The notes under the pieces were generated by a model. That model saw only the letters and a program-made list of their open reading frames with translations. It was not told the DNA's origin and did no database searches. This document shows, in pieces, positions 8,337 through 17,549 of a DNA stretch of 64,000 nt (position 1 is its first letter; each line of letters starts with the position of its first letter). A program made the position numbers and the translations under genes. The stretch is from Bacillus thuringiensis (lineage in GTDB: Bacteria; Bacillota; Bacilli; Bacillales; Bacillaceae_G), in NCBI RefSeq assembly GCF_014932895.1, contig NZ_JACYOF010000004.1:1-64000 (forward strand). The letters are read 5' to 3'.

Positions 8337-9209
8337 TTATACTTTTGTCTTTTTTAATAGTGTAAGAAACGACTGTAAAATGGGTGATATCCATCTAGAT
8401 TTATGATAGATTGCATGACTTTGAATAACGGCTGGAGTTTCGATAGGTTGAAACCGTATTTGTTCCTTTTGACAATTCTCTTGTACAACGATGTAAGGAA
8501 GAATTGAAATTCCTAACTCGCACATAACAGCTTGCTTAATTACTTCAACATTGGAGGTTTCAAATGTTTTATCTGGAATGTTCCCGCTTTGACGTAAAAA
8601 ACGATCTACCATTGGTCTATAGCCACAGTTTTGTTCTGTAAAAATAAACTGAGTGTCCTGTAATAAATGGAATGGATCAGTATGTATGGGGGAGTGAATA
8701 GGTAAAATCCATCCAAATGTTTCATTACTAAAAGTATGCATAATAAAATCATTATGTTCTATACTTTCTCCAATTATGAAGATAACATCGGTTTCTCCTT
8801 CATGTAGCTTTTTCAATGCTTGTTCATTTGTATTAGTCTCAAGTACGATATTTACTTTCGGATTTTTCTGTTTGTAAGTACGTAATAATTGTGGTAAACG
8901 GTATACTGCTAATGATTCGTTAGATGTAATACTTAATGTCCCTTCCAAATAATCGCTATTTTGAGGGATTTCTTGCGCCTTTTCATAAATAGCAAGTAAT
9001 TCTAAAGCATAAGGATGAAATTGATGACCTGCTTTTGTAAGAAGTACTTTTTTCCCTAATCGATCGAAAAGAGGGATATGTAAATCGTTCTCTAATGCTT
9101 TCATATGCGCTGTAACAGTAGATTGCGCATAACCTAACGCATGAGCAGCTCTAGAAAAACTACCATACTTCACAATGGCACAAAATGTTTTAACATGTCT
9201 CATTTCCAT
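8337..9209 (-). CDS. LysR-type transcriptional regulator
   Basis: A 290-residue LysR-family regulator. The winged HTH is at residues 1-60 (SFSRAAHALGYAQSTVTAHM), followed by a two-lobed effector-binding domain. ATG 9209 is preceded by AAGGAGGGG at good spacing; another ATG two codons in is possible. It is divergent from an aspartate-semialdehyde dehydrogenase gene, with a palindrome in the shared intergenic region, so it probably controls that gene and itself. The effector is unknown. Confidence 0.9.
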   Translation of the reverse strand: MEMRHVKTFCAIVKYGSFSRAAHALGYAQSTVTAHMKALENDLHIPLFDRLGKKVLLTKAGHQFHPYALELLAIYEKAQEIPQNSDYLEGTLSITSNESLAVYRLPQLLRTYKQKNPKVNIVLETNTNEQALKKLHEGETDVIFIIGESIEHNDFIMHTFSNETFGWILPIHSPIHTDPFHLLQDTQFIFTEQNCGYRPMVDRFLRQSGNIPDKTFETSNVEVIKQAVMCELGISILPYIVVQENCQKEQIRFQPIETPAVIQSHAIYHKSRWISPILQSFLTLLKKTKV

Positions 9210-9242
9210 AAATGGCCCCTCCTTTATTATCATGATTTGTGA

Positions 9243-9255
9243 ATGATTATATCAT
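9243..9255. promoter_or_regulatory. Candidate LysR operator
   Basis: Palindrome ATGAT-TAT-ATCAT in the 129-base divergent intergenic region between the LysR gene and asd. It fits the general T-N11-A pattern of LysR boxes. Confidence 0.45.
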
Positions 9256-9338
9256 GTATTTCAATTTTCTAAATGATTAAATTCCTTATAAAATGAAATT
9301 GTAGAAACATTCAGTCAAGCGATATTGGAGGAGAAAAG

Positions 9339-10382
9339 ATGAGCAAAAAAGGCTATCATGTAGCTGTAGTAGGGGCTACAGGTGCAGTAGGTCAAAAAAT
9401 TATTGAACTGTTAGAAAAAGAAACAAAGTTTAATATAGTTGAGGTTACGTTACTTTCGTCAAAACGATCCGCTGGTAAGACCGTACAATTTAAAGGGCGA
9501 GAGAAAATTTTACAAGAAGCAAAAACAAATAGCTTTGATGGTGTAGATATTGCCTTTTTTAGCGCTGGGGGAGAGGTTTCTAGACAATTTGTAAATCATG
9601 CTGTTTCTAGTGGTGCAATCGTAATTGACAACACAAGTGAATACCGAATGGCACACGATGTACCACTCGTCGTTCCAGAAGTAAATGCGCATACTTTAAA
9701 GGAGCATAAAGGTATCATTGCAGTTCCGAATTGTTCAGCATTACAGATGGTAACGGCACTTCAGCCAATTCGAAAAGCATTCGGATTGGAAAGAATTATT
9801 GTTTCCACATACCAAGCTGTGTCAGGTTCAGGAATTCATGCGATTCATGAACTAAAGGAGCAGGCTAAGTCGATGCTTGCAGGTGAAGAGGTTAAGAGTA
9901 CTATATTACCAGTGAAGATAGATAAAAAGCATTATCCAATTGCGTTTAATGTACTGCCTCAAGTAGATATATTTACAGATAATGATTTTACATTTGAAGA
10001 AGTAAAAATGATTCAAGAAACGAAGAAAATTTTAGAAGACCCAAACTTGAAAATGGCAGCTACCTGTGTGCGTGTTCCAGTTGTATCAGGACACTCAGAA
10101 TCGGTTTATATTGAACTTGAAAAAGAAGCGACTGTTGCAGAAATTAGAGAAGTACTAATGAATGCACCAGGTGTTATTTTACAAGATAACCCTAGGGAAC
10201 AGATTTATCCAATGCCATTATATGCAAAAGGAAAAATAGATACATTTGTCGGGAGAATACGTAAAGATCCTGATACTCTAAAAGGATTCCACCTTTGGAT
10301 TGTTTCCGATAATTTATTAAAAGGTGCAGCTTGGAACTCAGTTCAAATCGTAGAGACATTGGTAGAAAAGGGGATAATTTAG
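9339..10382 (+). CDS. asd: Aspartate-semialdehyde dehydrogenase (stand-alone paralogue)
   Basis: A 347-residue NADPH-dependent dehydrogenase converting aspartyl-phosphate to aspartate semialdehyde, the branch point to lysine, diaminopimelate, threonine and methionine. GATGAVG at residues 13-19 is the nucleotide loop. Cys132 in VPNCSALQM is the thioacyl nucleophile, and GHSESVY is a conserved active-site segment. GGAGGAG precedes ATG 9339. Bacilli usually carry asd with dapG/dapA genes; here it is alone and divergent from a LysR gene, so I infer a second, conditionally expressed copy. Use in another semialdehyde pathway is possible. Confidence 0.85.
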   Translation: MSKKGYHVAVVGATGAVGQKIIELLEKETKFNIVEVTLLSSKRSAGKTVQFKGREKILQEAKTNSFDGVDIAFFSAGGEVSRQFVNHAVSSGAIVIDNTSEYRMAHDVPLVVPEVNAHTLKEHKGIIAVPNCSALQMVTALQPIRKAFGLERIIVSTYQAVSGSGIHAIHELKEQAKSMLAGEEVKSTILPVKIDKKHYPIAFNVLPQVDIFTDNDFTFEEVKMIQETKKILEDPNLKMAATCVRVPVVSGHSESVYIELEKEATVAEIREVLMNAPGVILQDNPREQIYPMPLYAKGKIDTFVGRIRKDPDTLKGFHLWIVSDNLLKGAAWNSVQIVETLVEKGII

Positions 10383-10390
10383 TATAGGTT

Positions 10391-10432
10391 AAAAACTGGG
10401 AAATCATTTATAATTAAGGTTTCCCAGTTTTT
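10391..10432 (+). terminator. Terminator after asd
   Basis: Arms AAAAACTGGGAAA / TTTCCCAGTTTTT. Confidence 0.8.
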
Positions 10433-10443
10433 ACAGATTTCGC

Positions 10444-10500
10444 GATTCCCTCATCCCATACCGGAATTTAGTCCGCCTTTAGGCATGGGATGAGAGGATC
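10444..10500. repeat. Palindromic element, possibly an IS200/IS605-type end remnant
   Basis: Sixteen-base imperfect arms GATTCCCTCATCCCAT / ATGGGATGAGAGGATC (14 of 16 paired) enclose a loop containing TAGTCCGCCTTTAGGC. It directly follows the asd terminator. The hairpin style resembles the right ends of IS200/IS605-type (tnpB) elements, but no transposase is left and this is only an impression. Confidence 0.4.
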
Positions 10501-10592
10501 GGTTTTTCATAGAAAAACATTTGTTTTTTGTTATACTTGAACGATAGACAAGTGCAAGTCTTTAAAATGCTAATGTGTTCCCCGAAAATAAG

Positions 10593-10631
10593 ATATCATA
10601 TGGAGTTCGATAGAAGAATTCCATATGATAT
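10593..10631. repeat. Perfect 12-bp inverted repeat
   Basis: ATATCATATGGA and TCCATATGATAT separated by 15 bases. There is no T tail, so it is not an obvious terminator. Confidence 0.6.
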
Positions 10632-10660
10632 GTGTCTTCAAGAACAAGACGCTAAAATAT

Positions 10661-10855
10661 CTAAACACGAATCTGTACGGTATGGTGATAGTACCGTAGC
10701 GCAATAAATTCCCGGATAGCAGTGCACATGTATTTATCTTTTTTATAAATAAGTCCTATGTCTATTGTTGGAGAGGGGTTTTCAATTTTAATAGATTGAA
10801 TGTGTTCGCTTTGGAAAAAGTATATATATGGTTTTGGTGTAAAGTTAAAGTTTTG
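10661..10855 (-). pseudogene. LysR-type regulator remnant (C-terminus only)
   Basis: On the minus strand an open stretch of about 64 codons reads PYIYFFQSEHIQSIKIEN, then a segment beginning IDIGLIYKKDKYMCTAI and continuing REFIALR to a stop at 10661-10663. That is the style of the last part of a LysR effector domain (IGLIYKKD-x-Y-x-C-x-A-x-REF). No HTH part or start codon precedes it, so the gene is a truncated relic. It is a different gene from the LysR regulator at 8337. Confidence 0.5.
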
Positions 10856-10861
10856 ATAATG

Positions 10862-11282
10862 AGATGTAATTAGTACAGTTAAAAAGAAATTTTTAAGTAA
10901 CAGAATTGAAGGACTAAAAGGATTTTAGAAGTAAATGCACTTTCTGTTAGTTGGAGAAATACATTCGAAAAACGTATGAGCGGAGAAGAAATTAATAAGA
11001 AGGAGAGGCTTGAAGGAACAAAAGAATAAATAAATTTTATTATAAATAGTGCACTTCTAGTAGTAAAAGCTAATTAGAAAGCGCTATTTTTATATAATAA
11101 ACTAATATTTAAAAATCTCAATATTAGTTTATTCGATTTATTTTCAAGTAGTCAAAACATAAAATTAATTAGACTATTTTTTTATATTTTATGATAGTAT
11201 ATTGATTTGTAAGGCCTATTATTTTAGGAGTAGGTCATATAAGTATATCTAATTTAATGGAATTGACGTATGGAGGGACAAC
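10862..11282. other. Intergenic region, decayed
   Basis: Mostly AT-rich. A short plus-strand stretch ending at 11029 reads LEVNALSVSWRNTFEKRM then SGEEINKKERLEGTKE, which looks like the tail of a lost gene. The last 30 bases hold the RBS TGGAGGG of the next gene. Confidence 0.35.
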
Positions 11283-12167
11283 ATGGAGAATGTTGAAAAA
11301 TTTGCAAATCTTCTAATAGAAGAAACGAAAAGAGAGCAGTTATTTCCTTTGTTTGAAGAGGTGTTTGGTATTGAAAGTCAAACATTACGTGATTTTTTGG
11401 AGAAAGGATATTGGGATTATACATATAAAGCTTTATCCGTATTACAAGATGATAAAGCGATTGCAAATGTCGCGGCATTTTCACTACCGTTACTAATTAA
11501 TGGTGAAAAAATAAATGCAGTTGGCATTCAATCAGTAATGACACATCCTGATTTTCGTGGAAAAGGACTCATGACCCAATTAATGAGTAAAATGATAGAA
11601 GAAATCGATAAACAATGTGAATGTGCATTATTGTTTACTGAACACGCTGAACTGTATACATCATTTGGATTTAAAGTTGTGCAGGAATATTTGATGACAA
11701 TACCATACGATAAAAAATATAATAAGGATTCATTACTTAGAAAGTTAGATTTTTATTTAGAAGAGGACAGACAATTAATAGATGAAACTATAGATAACAG
11801 CCAAAGGCTTTCAAATATGTTTTCTACTTTGAATTACAGAACTTCGTTTTATTTGAATATGTATGATATGAAATGGAATGAAAAACTGTATTATTCTAAG
11901 AATCTAGATGCGATTATTATTTATGAAGTAGAAAACAAACAGTTAAAATTATATGGAGTATTCGCGCCGGTACTTCCAGTTTTAGATGAATTATGTAAGG
12001 AAATCTCTGAAGAGTTTATGGAGATTGAATTTTATTTTTCACCAGATCAGTTAGGAATTGAAGATGTACAATTTACAGAATTCCAGTCTAGTAAGTATTT
12101 AATGGTTCGAAGTAATAAAGAGCTAGATTTTAAAGGTTATAAATTCCCAGTTTTAACGGAGTTTTAA
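11283..12167 (+). CDS. GNAT family N-acetyltransferase, Eis-like two-domain
   Basis: A 294-residue protein whose N-terminal half is a GNAT domain. The acetyl-CoA loop is in VMTHPDFRGKGLMTQLMSKM (about residues 84-103, R-G-K-G), and LYTSFGFKVV is the terminal GNAT strand. The C-terminal 140 residues form a second domain, as in Eis-like acetyltransferases. The substrate is unknown. ATG 11283 follows TGGAGGGACA. It lies 34 bases upstream of the DUF1349 gene in the same direction and is probably co-transcribed. Confidence 0.8.
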   Translation: MENVEKFANLLIEETKREQLFPLFEEVFGIESQTLRDFLEKGYWDYTYKALSVLQDDKAIANVAAFSLPLLINGEKINAVGIQSVMTHPDFRGKGLMTQLMSKMIEEIDKQCECALLFTEHAELYTSFGFKVVQEYLMTIPYDKKYNKDSLLRKLDFYLEEDRQLIDETIDNSQRLSNMFSTLNYRTSFYLNMYDMKWNEKLYYSKNLDAIIIYEVENKQLKLYGVFAPVLPVLDELCKEISEEFMEIEFYFSPDQLGIEDVQFTEFQSSKYLMVRSNKELDFKGYKFPVLTEF

Positions 12168-12201
12168 AAATTAATCTAAGCACTTTTTTATGGGAGGAAG
12201 C

Positions 12202-12798
12202 ATGAAAATATCATATATACCAAATCATATTGAACAACTAACTGTTATGAATGCCCCAGAGAAAAATGGTCTTAAAGACAACCAAACATTCATTGTCCAT
12301 TCGAAAGCAGAAACAGATTTTTGGATGAAAACACATTATGGTTTTGAAGTAATGAATGGTCATGTATTTTATAATGAAATGATGACAGATTTTCAGGCTG
12401 AAGTTCAATTACGAATGAATCCAAATGCGATATATGATCAAGCAGGTTTGTTTGTGATGATTTCTGAGAATTGTTGGTTAAAAACTTCATTAGAATATAT
12501 TCCAGATGGCCCATCTCATTTAGGGGCTGTTGTAACGAATAATGGATATTCCGATTGGTCAACGAAAGATTATCCAACTGAATTGGCTAATAAACAATTA
12601 CGTTTTCGTATTGTTCGTAAACGAAGTGATTATACAATATATGTGAAAACGAACCAGCACTGGGAACAGATTAGAATTGCTCATTTGCTGGAGGACTTAG
12701 ATGATAAGTCTGTTAAAATAGGTTTTTACACGTGTAGTCCATCTAAAAATAATGGATTCGAGACTGAGTTTTTTGATTTTACAATTGAACAAATATAG
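12202..12798 (+). CDS. DUF1349 domain protein (concanavalin-like fold)
   Basis: A 198-residue protein with the DUF1349 pattern: FWMKTHYGF near the start, YDQAGLFVMISENCWLKTSL in the middle and an SPSKNNGFETEFFDF end. This is a beta-sandwich related to concanavalin-type lectins and glucanases. Its role is unknown. I chose ATG 12202, with GGGAGGA 5 bases upstream, over ATG 12190, which lies within that RBS. It is followed by a strong terminator. Confidence 0.8.
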   Translation: MKISYIPNHIEQLTVMNAPEKNGLKDNQTFIVHSKAETDFWMKTHYGFEVMNGHVFYNEMMTDFQAEVQLRMNPNAIYDQAGLFVMISENCWLKTSLEYIPDGPSHLGAVVTNNGYSDWSTKDYPTELANKQLRFRIVRKRSDYTIYVKTNQHWEQIRIAHLLEDLDDKSVKIGFYTCSPSKNNGFETEFFDFTIEQI

Positions 12799-12800
12799 AT

Positions 12801-12836
12801 AAAAACCGTATTCTTATAATTAAGAATACGGTTTTT
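12801..12836 (+). terminator. Terminator
   Basis: Arms AAAAACCGTATTCTTA / TAAGAATACGGTTTTT. Confidence 0.85.
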
Positions 12837-12975
12837 ATATTTATATAATATAAAGCACATTTATTGACCCGAAAGTAATTAATGCTTATCATTTAATAAT
12901 GTTAAATATTAATTTACATAATATAATAGAAGTAAAAAAGAAATTACAAACTATATGGCCTAATTAAGGAGGGAT

Positions 12976-13002
12976 ATGAATTATACAGTGTTAATTTCAT
13001 GA
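12976..13002 (+). CDS. Short upstream ORF (possible leader peptide) of the ABC exporter
   Basis: Eight codons, MNYTVLIS, with an excellent RBS (AAGGAGGG, 12966-12973) and stop 15 bases before the exporter ATG. The exporter has its own RBS AAAAAGGAG right after this stop. Short leaders regulate some Bacillus multidrug ABC operons; no stalling motif is recognised here. Confidence 0.4.
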   Translation: MNYTVLIS

Positions 13003-13017
13003 AAAAGGAGATTATGT

Positions 13018-14772
13018 ATGAAATCATTTCGAAAGTTATTACAGTATTTAAAACCATACATGTTCTTCGCTATTATTGGACCACTATTTATGGTACTTGA
13101 GGTTGCGATGGACTTAATTCAACCGACTATTATGCAACATATTATTGATATTGGAATTGCAAATAGGGATTTAAATTATGTAATAAAAATGGGGCTTCTT
13201 ATGATAGGAGCAGCAGCGCTCGGTTTAGTTGGAGGACTTGGCTGTATGAAGTACTCTACAAAAGCAGCTGTTAATTTTGCTACAGATATACGAAAAGAAG
13301 TGTTTGCAAAAATTGAAACATTTTCTAGTAAAAATCGCGATTCATTTGGAACAGGCAAATTATTAACGATTGTGACAAATGATATTACATCTATCCAATC
13401 AGCGATGACGATGACGTTACGTGTACTTGTTCGTGGGCCGTTGTTATTTATTGGAAGTATAATTATTGTTTTTGTAACAGCGAGAGAGCTATTTCCTATT
13501 TTACTAGTAGTTGTACCGATTTTATTACTTGCAATTGTACTCATTGCGAGTCAAGCGAGCGGATCGTTTAAAAAGGTGCAAGAAGCATTAGATAAAGTAA
13601 ATACAAAGTTACAAGAAAATTTATCTGGAGTACGTGTTATTAAAGCGTATGTAAGACAAAAATATGAAATCACTCAGTTTGGAAATGTTAATAAGAATTT
13701 AACGAAGATAAATATTCGAGCTGTGCAGCTCATTTCGTTAATGATGCCGATTATTATGTTAGTTGTAAATGGTGGGATTGTTGCAACTTTATGGATTGGC
13801 GGAGAGAAAGTATTTAATGGTACCCTTCAAGTTGGAGCGATTCTAGCATTTATAAACTATTTAAATATTATTTTAATGTCACTTATGTCCATTAGTATGG
13901 TATTTATTCAAATTGCTCGGGCTTTTCCATCTGCAGATCGTGTACAGCAAGTTTTAGATACTGAAGTTGATATTATAAGTGAAGCGAATGCATTTGAACC
14001 AGAGCAAGTAGAAGGAAATATTCAGTTTAATCATGTTAGCTATAGCTATACAAAAAATAACGAATATGTTCTAAAGGATATTTCATTTAGCATTCGTAAA
14101 GGTGAAAAAGTAGGGATTATCGGATCAACCGGAAGTGGTAAGTCTACTTTAGCTAAATTACTACCACGTCTTTATGATGTTGATCAAGGAGAAATATGTA
14201 TAGATGGTACAGATGTTAAACTGTATGACTTACAAAAATTGCGTGCTTCTATTGGTTTTGTACCTCAAAAGGCATTGTTGTTTTCAGGAAGTATAGAAGA
14301 GAATTTACGTTATGGTAAAGAAGATGCCACACACGAGGAACTGGAAATAGCGGCTTCATCAGCTTGTGCGACAGAGTTTATTAATAAACTGGAAGATTCT
14401 TATCAATATAATGTAACACAAGGTGCAACGAATTTATCTGGTGGCCAGAAACAACGTGTATCCATTGCAAGGGCGCTAGTGCGAAAGCCATCAATTCTAA
14501 TTTTAGATGATTCTACATCAGCAGTTGACGCAAAATCAGAGGCCAACATTCAAGAAGCATTAATAACAGAATATAAAGGAACAACTACATTATTAATTGC
14601 CTCCAAAATCTCTTCTATAATGGATGCTGATAAAATTCTTGTACTAGATAATGGTGAGTTAGTTGGTGATGGTACTCATGAACAACTGTTAGAACAATGT
14701 GGGGTATATCAGGAAATTTATCTTTCCCAAGGTGGCAATTTACATGAAGAAGGTGGGAAAGAAAATGCGTAA
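13018..14772 (+). CDS. ABC exporter subunit A (degenerate ATPase site half)
   Basis: A 584-residue half-transporter: a six-helix ABC exporter membrane domain (about 1-320), then an NBD with Walker A GSTGSGKST and signature LSGGQKQR. The Walker B end is LILDDSTSAVD, with Asp where the catalytic Glu should be, and the H-loop reads LIASKISSI, with Lys in place of His. Its own catalytic site is therefore degenerate, the hallmark of one half of a heterodimeric exporter (BmrCD, TM287/288 type). It overlaps the next gene by 8 bases. It probably exports drugs or lipids; the substrate is unknown. Confidence 0.9.
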   Translation: MKSFRKLLQYLKPYMFFAIIGPLFMVLEVAMDLIQPTIMQHIIDIGIANRDLNYVIKMGLLMIGAAALGLVGGLGCMKYSTKAAVNFATDIRKEVFAKIETFSSKNRDSFGTGKLLTIVTNDITSIQSAMTMTLRVLVRGPLLFIGSIIIVFVTARELFPILLVVVPILLLAIVLIASQASGSFKKVQEALDKVNTKLQENLSGVRVIKAYVRQKYEITQFGNVNKNLTKINIRAVQLISLMMPIIMLVVNGGIVATLWIGGEKVFNGTLQVGAILAFINYLNIILMSLMSISMVFIQIARAFPSADRVQQVLDTEVDIISEANAFEPEQVEGNIQFNHVSYSYTKNNEYVLKDISFSIRKGEKVGIIGSTGSGKSTLAKLLPRLYDVDQGEICIDGTDVKLYDLQKLRASIGFVPQKALLFSGSIEENLRYGKEDATHEELEIAASSACATEFINKLEDSYQYNVTQGATNLSGGQKQRVSIARALVRKPSILILDDSTSAVDAKSEANIQEALITEYKGTTTLLIASKISSIMDADKILVLDNGELVGDGTHEQLLEQCGVYQEIYLSQGGNLHEEGGKENA

Positions 14773-16561
14773 TTTTCAAGGGCAATTTGCTAATAAAGGT
14801 GGACGTAACGCGCCGAAGATAGGAAAAGCTAAAAATACTAAAGGAACTGTAATGCGGATATGGGATTATTTAGGTTTTCAAAAAACTGCTCTTATGTTCG
14901 TTGTTTTTTTAGTATTAGTTACTACATTACTCGGATTATTAGGCCCATATTACATGGGTGTAATTATAGATCAATATATTGTACCGAAAGATTTAAGTGG
15001 TACTGCAAGAATGTGTATGTTACTTATCGTAATTTATGGTATTACGGTGCTTTTAACATGGTTACAAACGTTTGTCATGATCAACGTTGCATTAAAAACA
15101 ATACAAAAAATACGCCAAGACATTTTTGAGAAAATCCAAACGCTATCTTTAAGGTTCTTTGATGTACGTTCTCAAGGTGATTTAATGAGCCGTGTGACAA
15201 ATGATATAGATAATTTGAATCAAGCGTTGACACAAAGTGTTGTGCAAATTATTTCATCAGCGTTAACCTTTATAGGTGTGACGATTGCGATGTTCTCATT
15301 AAATTGGATTTTAGCAATTGTAACTTTAATTACAGTACCTCTTATGTTTTTCGTTACAAAAAAACTAGTTGCATATAGTGGTAAAAATTTTGCGAAACGT
15401 CAAAAAGATTTAGGGGAGTTAAACGGATTTATAGAGGAAGCAATTACAGGGGCAGACGTAACTACGTTATATGGAAAAGAAAAAGAAAGTGTACAAAATT
15501 TTAATAAAATTAATGAACAACTAAGAATATCAGCTACGAAAGCTGATACGTTTTCAGCATTTATTTTTCCAAGTATGAACTTTATTAATAACTTAGGAAT
15601 GGGACTAGTAATTGGGGCCGGGGCAGTTATGGTATTAAACGGAATGACAACAGTAGGTGTCATTGCGGCTTTTATTAATTATTCTCGTCAATTCTCAAGA
15701 CCACTAAGCCAATTTGCAACTTTAATGAATACAATTCAAGCGGCAGTTGCTGGAGGAGAACGCGTTTTTGAAATTATGGATGAGGTACCAGAAATTCAAA
15801 ATAAAAAAGATGCATTCGTTGTACGAAATTTACAAGGTCATGTTGCGCTTGAGAATGTTTCATTTGGTTATAAGGAAAACAAAAAGATTTTAGAAGATGT
15901 GAGTCTTGAGGCAACGCCCGGAGAAACAATTGCTTTAGTCGGTCCGACTGGATCAGGGAAAACAACAATCATAAATTTGTTAACTCGATTTTATGACATT
16001 CAAAAAGGGAAAATTAAAATAGATGGAAATGATATAAAAGATTATGATATTAATTCTCTAAGAAGTAAGATAGGAGTAGTTTTACAGGATACGTATTTAT
16101 TTGCAGGAACGATTATGGATAATATTCGTTATGGGCGTTTAGGTGCTAGCGATGAAGAAGTAATCAATGCGGCTAAAGCGGCATCTGCACATTCTTTTAT
16201 TAAGCATTTACCGAATCAATATGAAACAGAAATTGCTTCAGAAGGATCGAATTTAAGTCAAGGACAAAAACAACTTCTTGCAATCGCACGAGCGATTTTA
16301 GCGGATGCAGATATATTAATTCTCGATGAAGCGACATCTAATATTGATACGCGAACAGAATTGCAAATTCAAGCAGGGTTAAATAATTTAATGAGAGGTC
16401 GAACAAGTTTCGTAATCGCTCACCGACTCAAAACGATTGAAAAGGCAGATCAAATCCTTGTAATAAAAGATGGAAGTATTTTAGAGCGAGGAAATCATGA
16501 ATCTCTTATGGAAGATAAAGGATTTTACTTTGATTTGTATACGAGTCAGTTTAAAATTTAA
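14765..16561 (+). CDS. ABC exporter subunit B (catalytically competent half)
   Basis: A 598-residue half-transporter with an N-terminal basic extension, six membrane helices and an NBD with Walker A GPTGSGKTT, a canonical Walker B end LILDEATSNID and H-loop VIAHRLKTI. Its signature is altered to LSQGQKQ. That is exactly the partner of the degenerate site in subunit A, so the pair should have one active and one inactive ATP site. I chose ATG 14765, which overlaps the end of subunit A (ATGCGTAA); the longer reading to 14699 would run within subunit A. A terminator follows. Confidence 0.9.
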   Translation: MRNFQGQFANKGGRNAPKIGKAKNTKGTVMRIWDYLGFQKTALMFVVFLVLVTTLLGLLGPYYMGVIIDQYIVPKDLSGTARMCMLLIVIYGITVLLTWLQTFVMINVALKTIQKIRQDIFEKIQTLSLRFFDVRSQGDLMSRVTNDIDNLNQALTQSVVQIISSALTFIGVTIAMFSLNWILAIVTLITVPLMFFVTKKLVAYSGKNFAKRQKDLGELNGFIEEAITGADVTTLYGKEKESVQNFNKINEQLRISATKADTFSAFIFPSMNFINNLGMGLVIGAGAVMVLNGMTTVGVIAAFINYSRQFSRPLSQFATLMNTIQAAVAGGERVFEIMDEVPEIQNKKDAFVVRNLQGHVALENVSFGYKENKKILEDVSLEATPGETIALVGPTGSGKTTIINLLTRFYDIQKGKIKIDGNDIKDYDINSLRSKIGVVLQDTYLFAGTIMDNIRYGRLGASDEEVINAAKAASAHSFIKHLPNQYETEIASEGSNLSQGQKQLLAIARAILADADILILDEATSNIDTRTELQIQAGLNNLMRGRTSFVIAHRLKTIEKADQILVIKDGSILERGNHESLMEDKGFYFDLYTSQFKI

Positions 16562-16574
16562 AAAATATTGATGT

Positions 16575-16613
16575 AATGCGGTTTCTCTAGAAAAGAGAAA
16601 CCGCATTTTTTAT
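16575..16613 (+). terminator. Terminator of the ABC exporter operon
   Basis: Arms AATGCGGTTTCTCT / AGAGAAACCGCATT with a T tail. Confidence 0.85.
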
Positions 16614-16627
16614 ATTTGCAAACATAA

Positions 16628-16816
16628 CTATCCAAATAGGCTTTCGCTAAATGTTGTAACTGTATCCCCGGTAGATCCGGTAGCCCCCGTCGAGCCGGTA
16701 GCACCAGTAGCTCCAGTAGACCCAGTCGGTCCGGTTGGGGAATGGGGAAGAATAATATGGTTAATATTTAAAAGTGGAAATGTATTGAATATATCTTTGT
16801 TTTGATAATCTATCAA
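16628..16816 (-). CDS. Short collagen-like (GXT) protein, probably truncated BclA-type exosporium gene
   Basis: A protein of about 62 residues: a hydrophobic N-terminal segment with FPLLNINHIILPHSPTG, eight PTG/STG/ATG triplets, then DTVTTFSESLFG and a stop. Exosporium BclA-family proteins have a leader, many GXT repeats and a C-terminal jelly-roll domain of over 100 residues. Here the repeat is minimal and the trimer domain is absent, so the gene is probably cut short. The best start is TTG 16816 behind GAGGTGAT; spacing is short and the start is uncertain. Confidence 0.55.
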   Translation of the reverse strand: MIDYQNKDIFNTFPLLNINHIILPHSPTGPTGSTGATGATGSTGATGSTGDTVTTFSESLFG

Positions 16817-17549
16817 AATCACCTCACTAGTAAGTTTAAAGAAATAGTAAAGTAATATTTTTATGGATAACTCATTCTCATATTACTAATGCAACTTATT
16901 TTGGAAATAGTAAATAGCTATTGCCACTATAAAATATTAGTTTTTAGCCTAAATAAATAACCTAAATCTCAATAAAGTTCCTATTTAAAGATAAAGAGCG
17001 CTCTTAAATGCGCTCTGAGACAAGTTTTATGTTGGAAGGGGAATCAAGAAATTATGTGCATACTGTTTTAGAATGTTGTAGATTTTTTAATTAAAAATAA
17101 AGCAATCTTATAAAAGTTATATTTTTGTATTAATAGATAGTCACCATACAATAAAATATGCTTGTTGGATATAAATGTGTGTCAAATCTACAAAAATATA
17201 TTTTGGCGTGTAAAAGAAAGGTTAAATGTTAATTGACTAGTATTGTGTTTTTATTAAAGAAGTTGTGCAATATTGAAACCGATTTTTATTTGGATAAAAA
17301 TTGGCAACTGAAAAATAAAGTGTTTATCAGTCACCAATGGAGGGGGGATTAAATCTTATTATTAAGTTTTTAATTTTATTTTTGTTTTTATTTCGATAAG
17401 AAATTGCACCGATTAATCTTGATAGAAGGCTCTCTTTTAATAATTTTAAAATAAGCAGGCTAGGTGAGTGGATTAGTATATAAATTGGTTCGACTGATGA
17501 AGATTGGTATTAAAAAGTGCAAAGATCTAAAATTAGAATGAGTATCTAG
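16817..17549. other. Intergenic region of about 730 bases
   Basis: No gene was recognised on either strand. A hairpin GAGCGC/GCGCTC lies near 16998-17016, and a sigma-K-like -10 hexamer pattern CATACAATA lies near 17147 on the plus strand with no gene behind it. Confidence 0.5.

Noticed and set aside
13176-13544. Minus-strand frame of 122 codons within the ABC exporter gene
   Set aside because: Antisense shadow of a membrane domain; no RBS.
16660-16740. GGT/AGC-rich triplet repeat that might be taken for a CRISPR or tandem repeat
   Set aside because: It is the coding repeat of a collagen-like GXT protein; no spacer structure is present.
17142-17160. Sigma-K-like -10 pattern CATACAATA
   Set aside because: No suitable gene follows on that strand and no convincing -35 pairing, so it is probably chance in AT-rich DNA.
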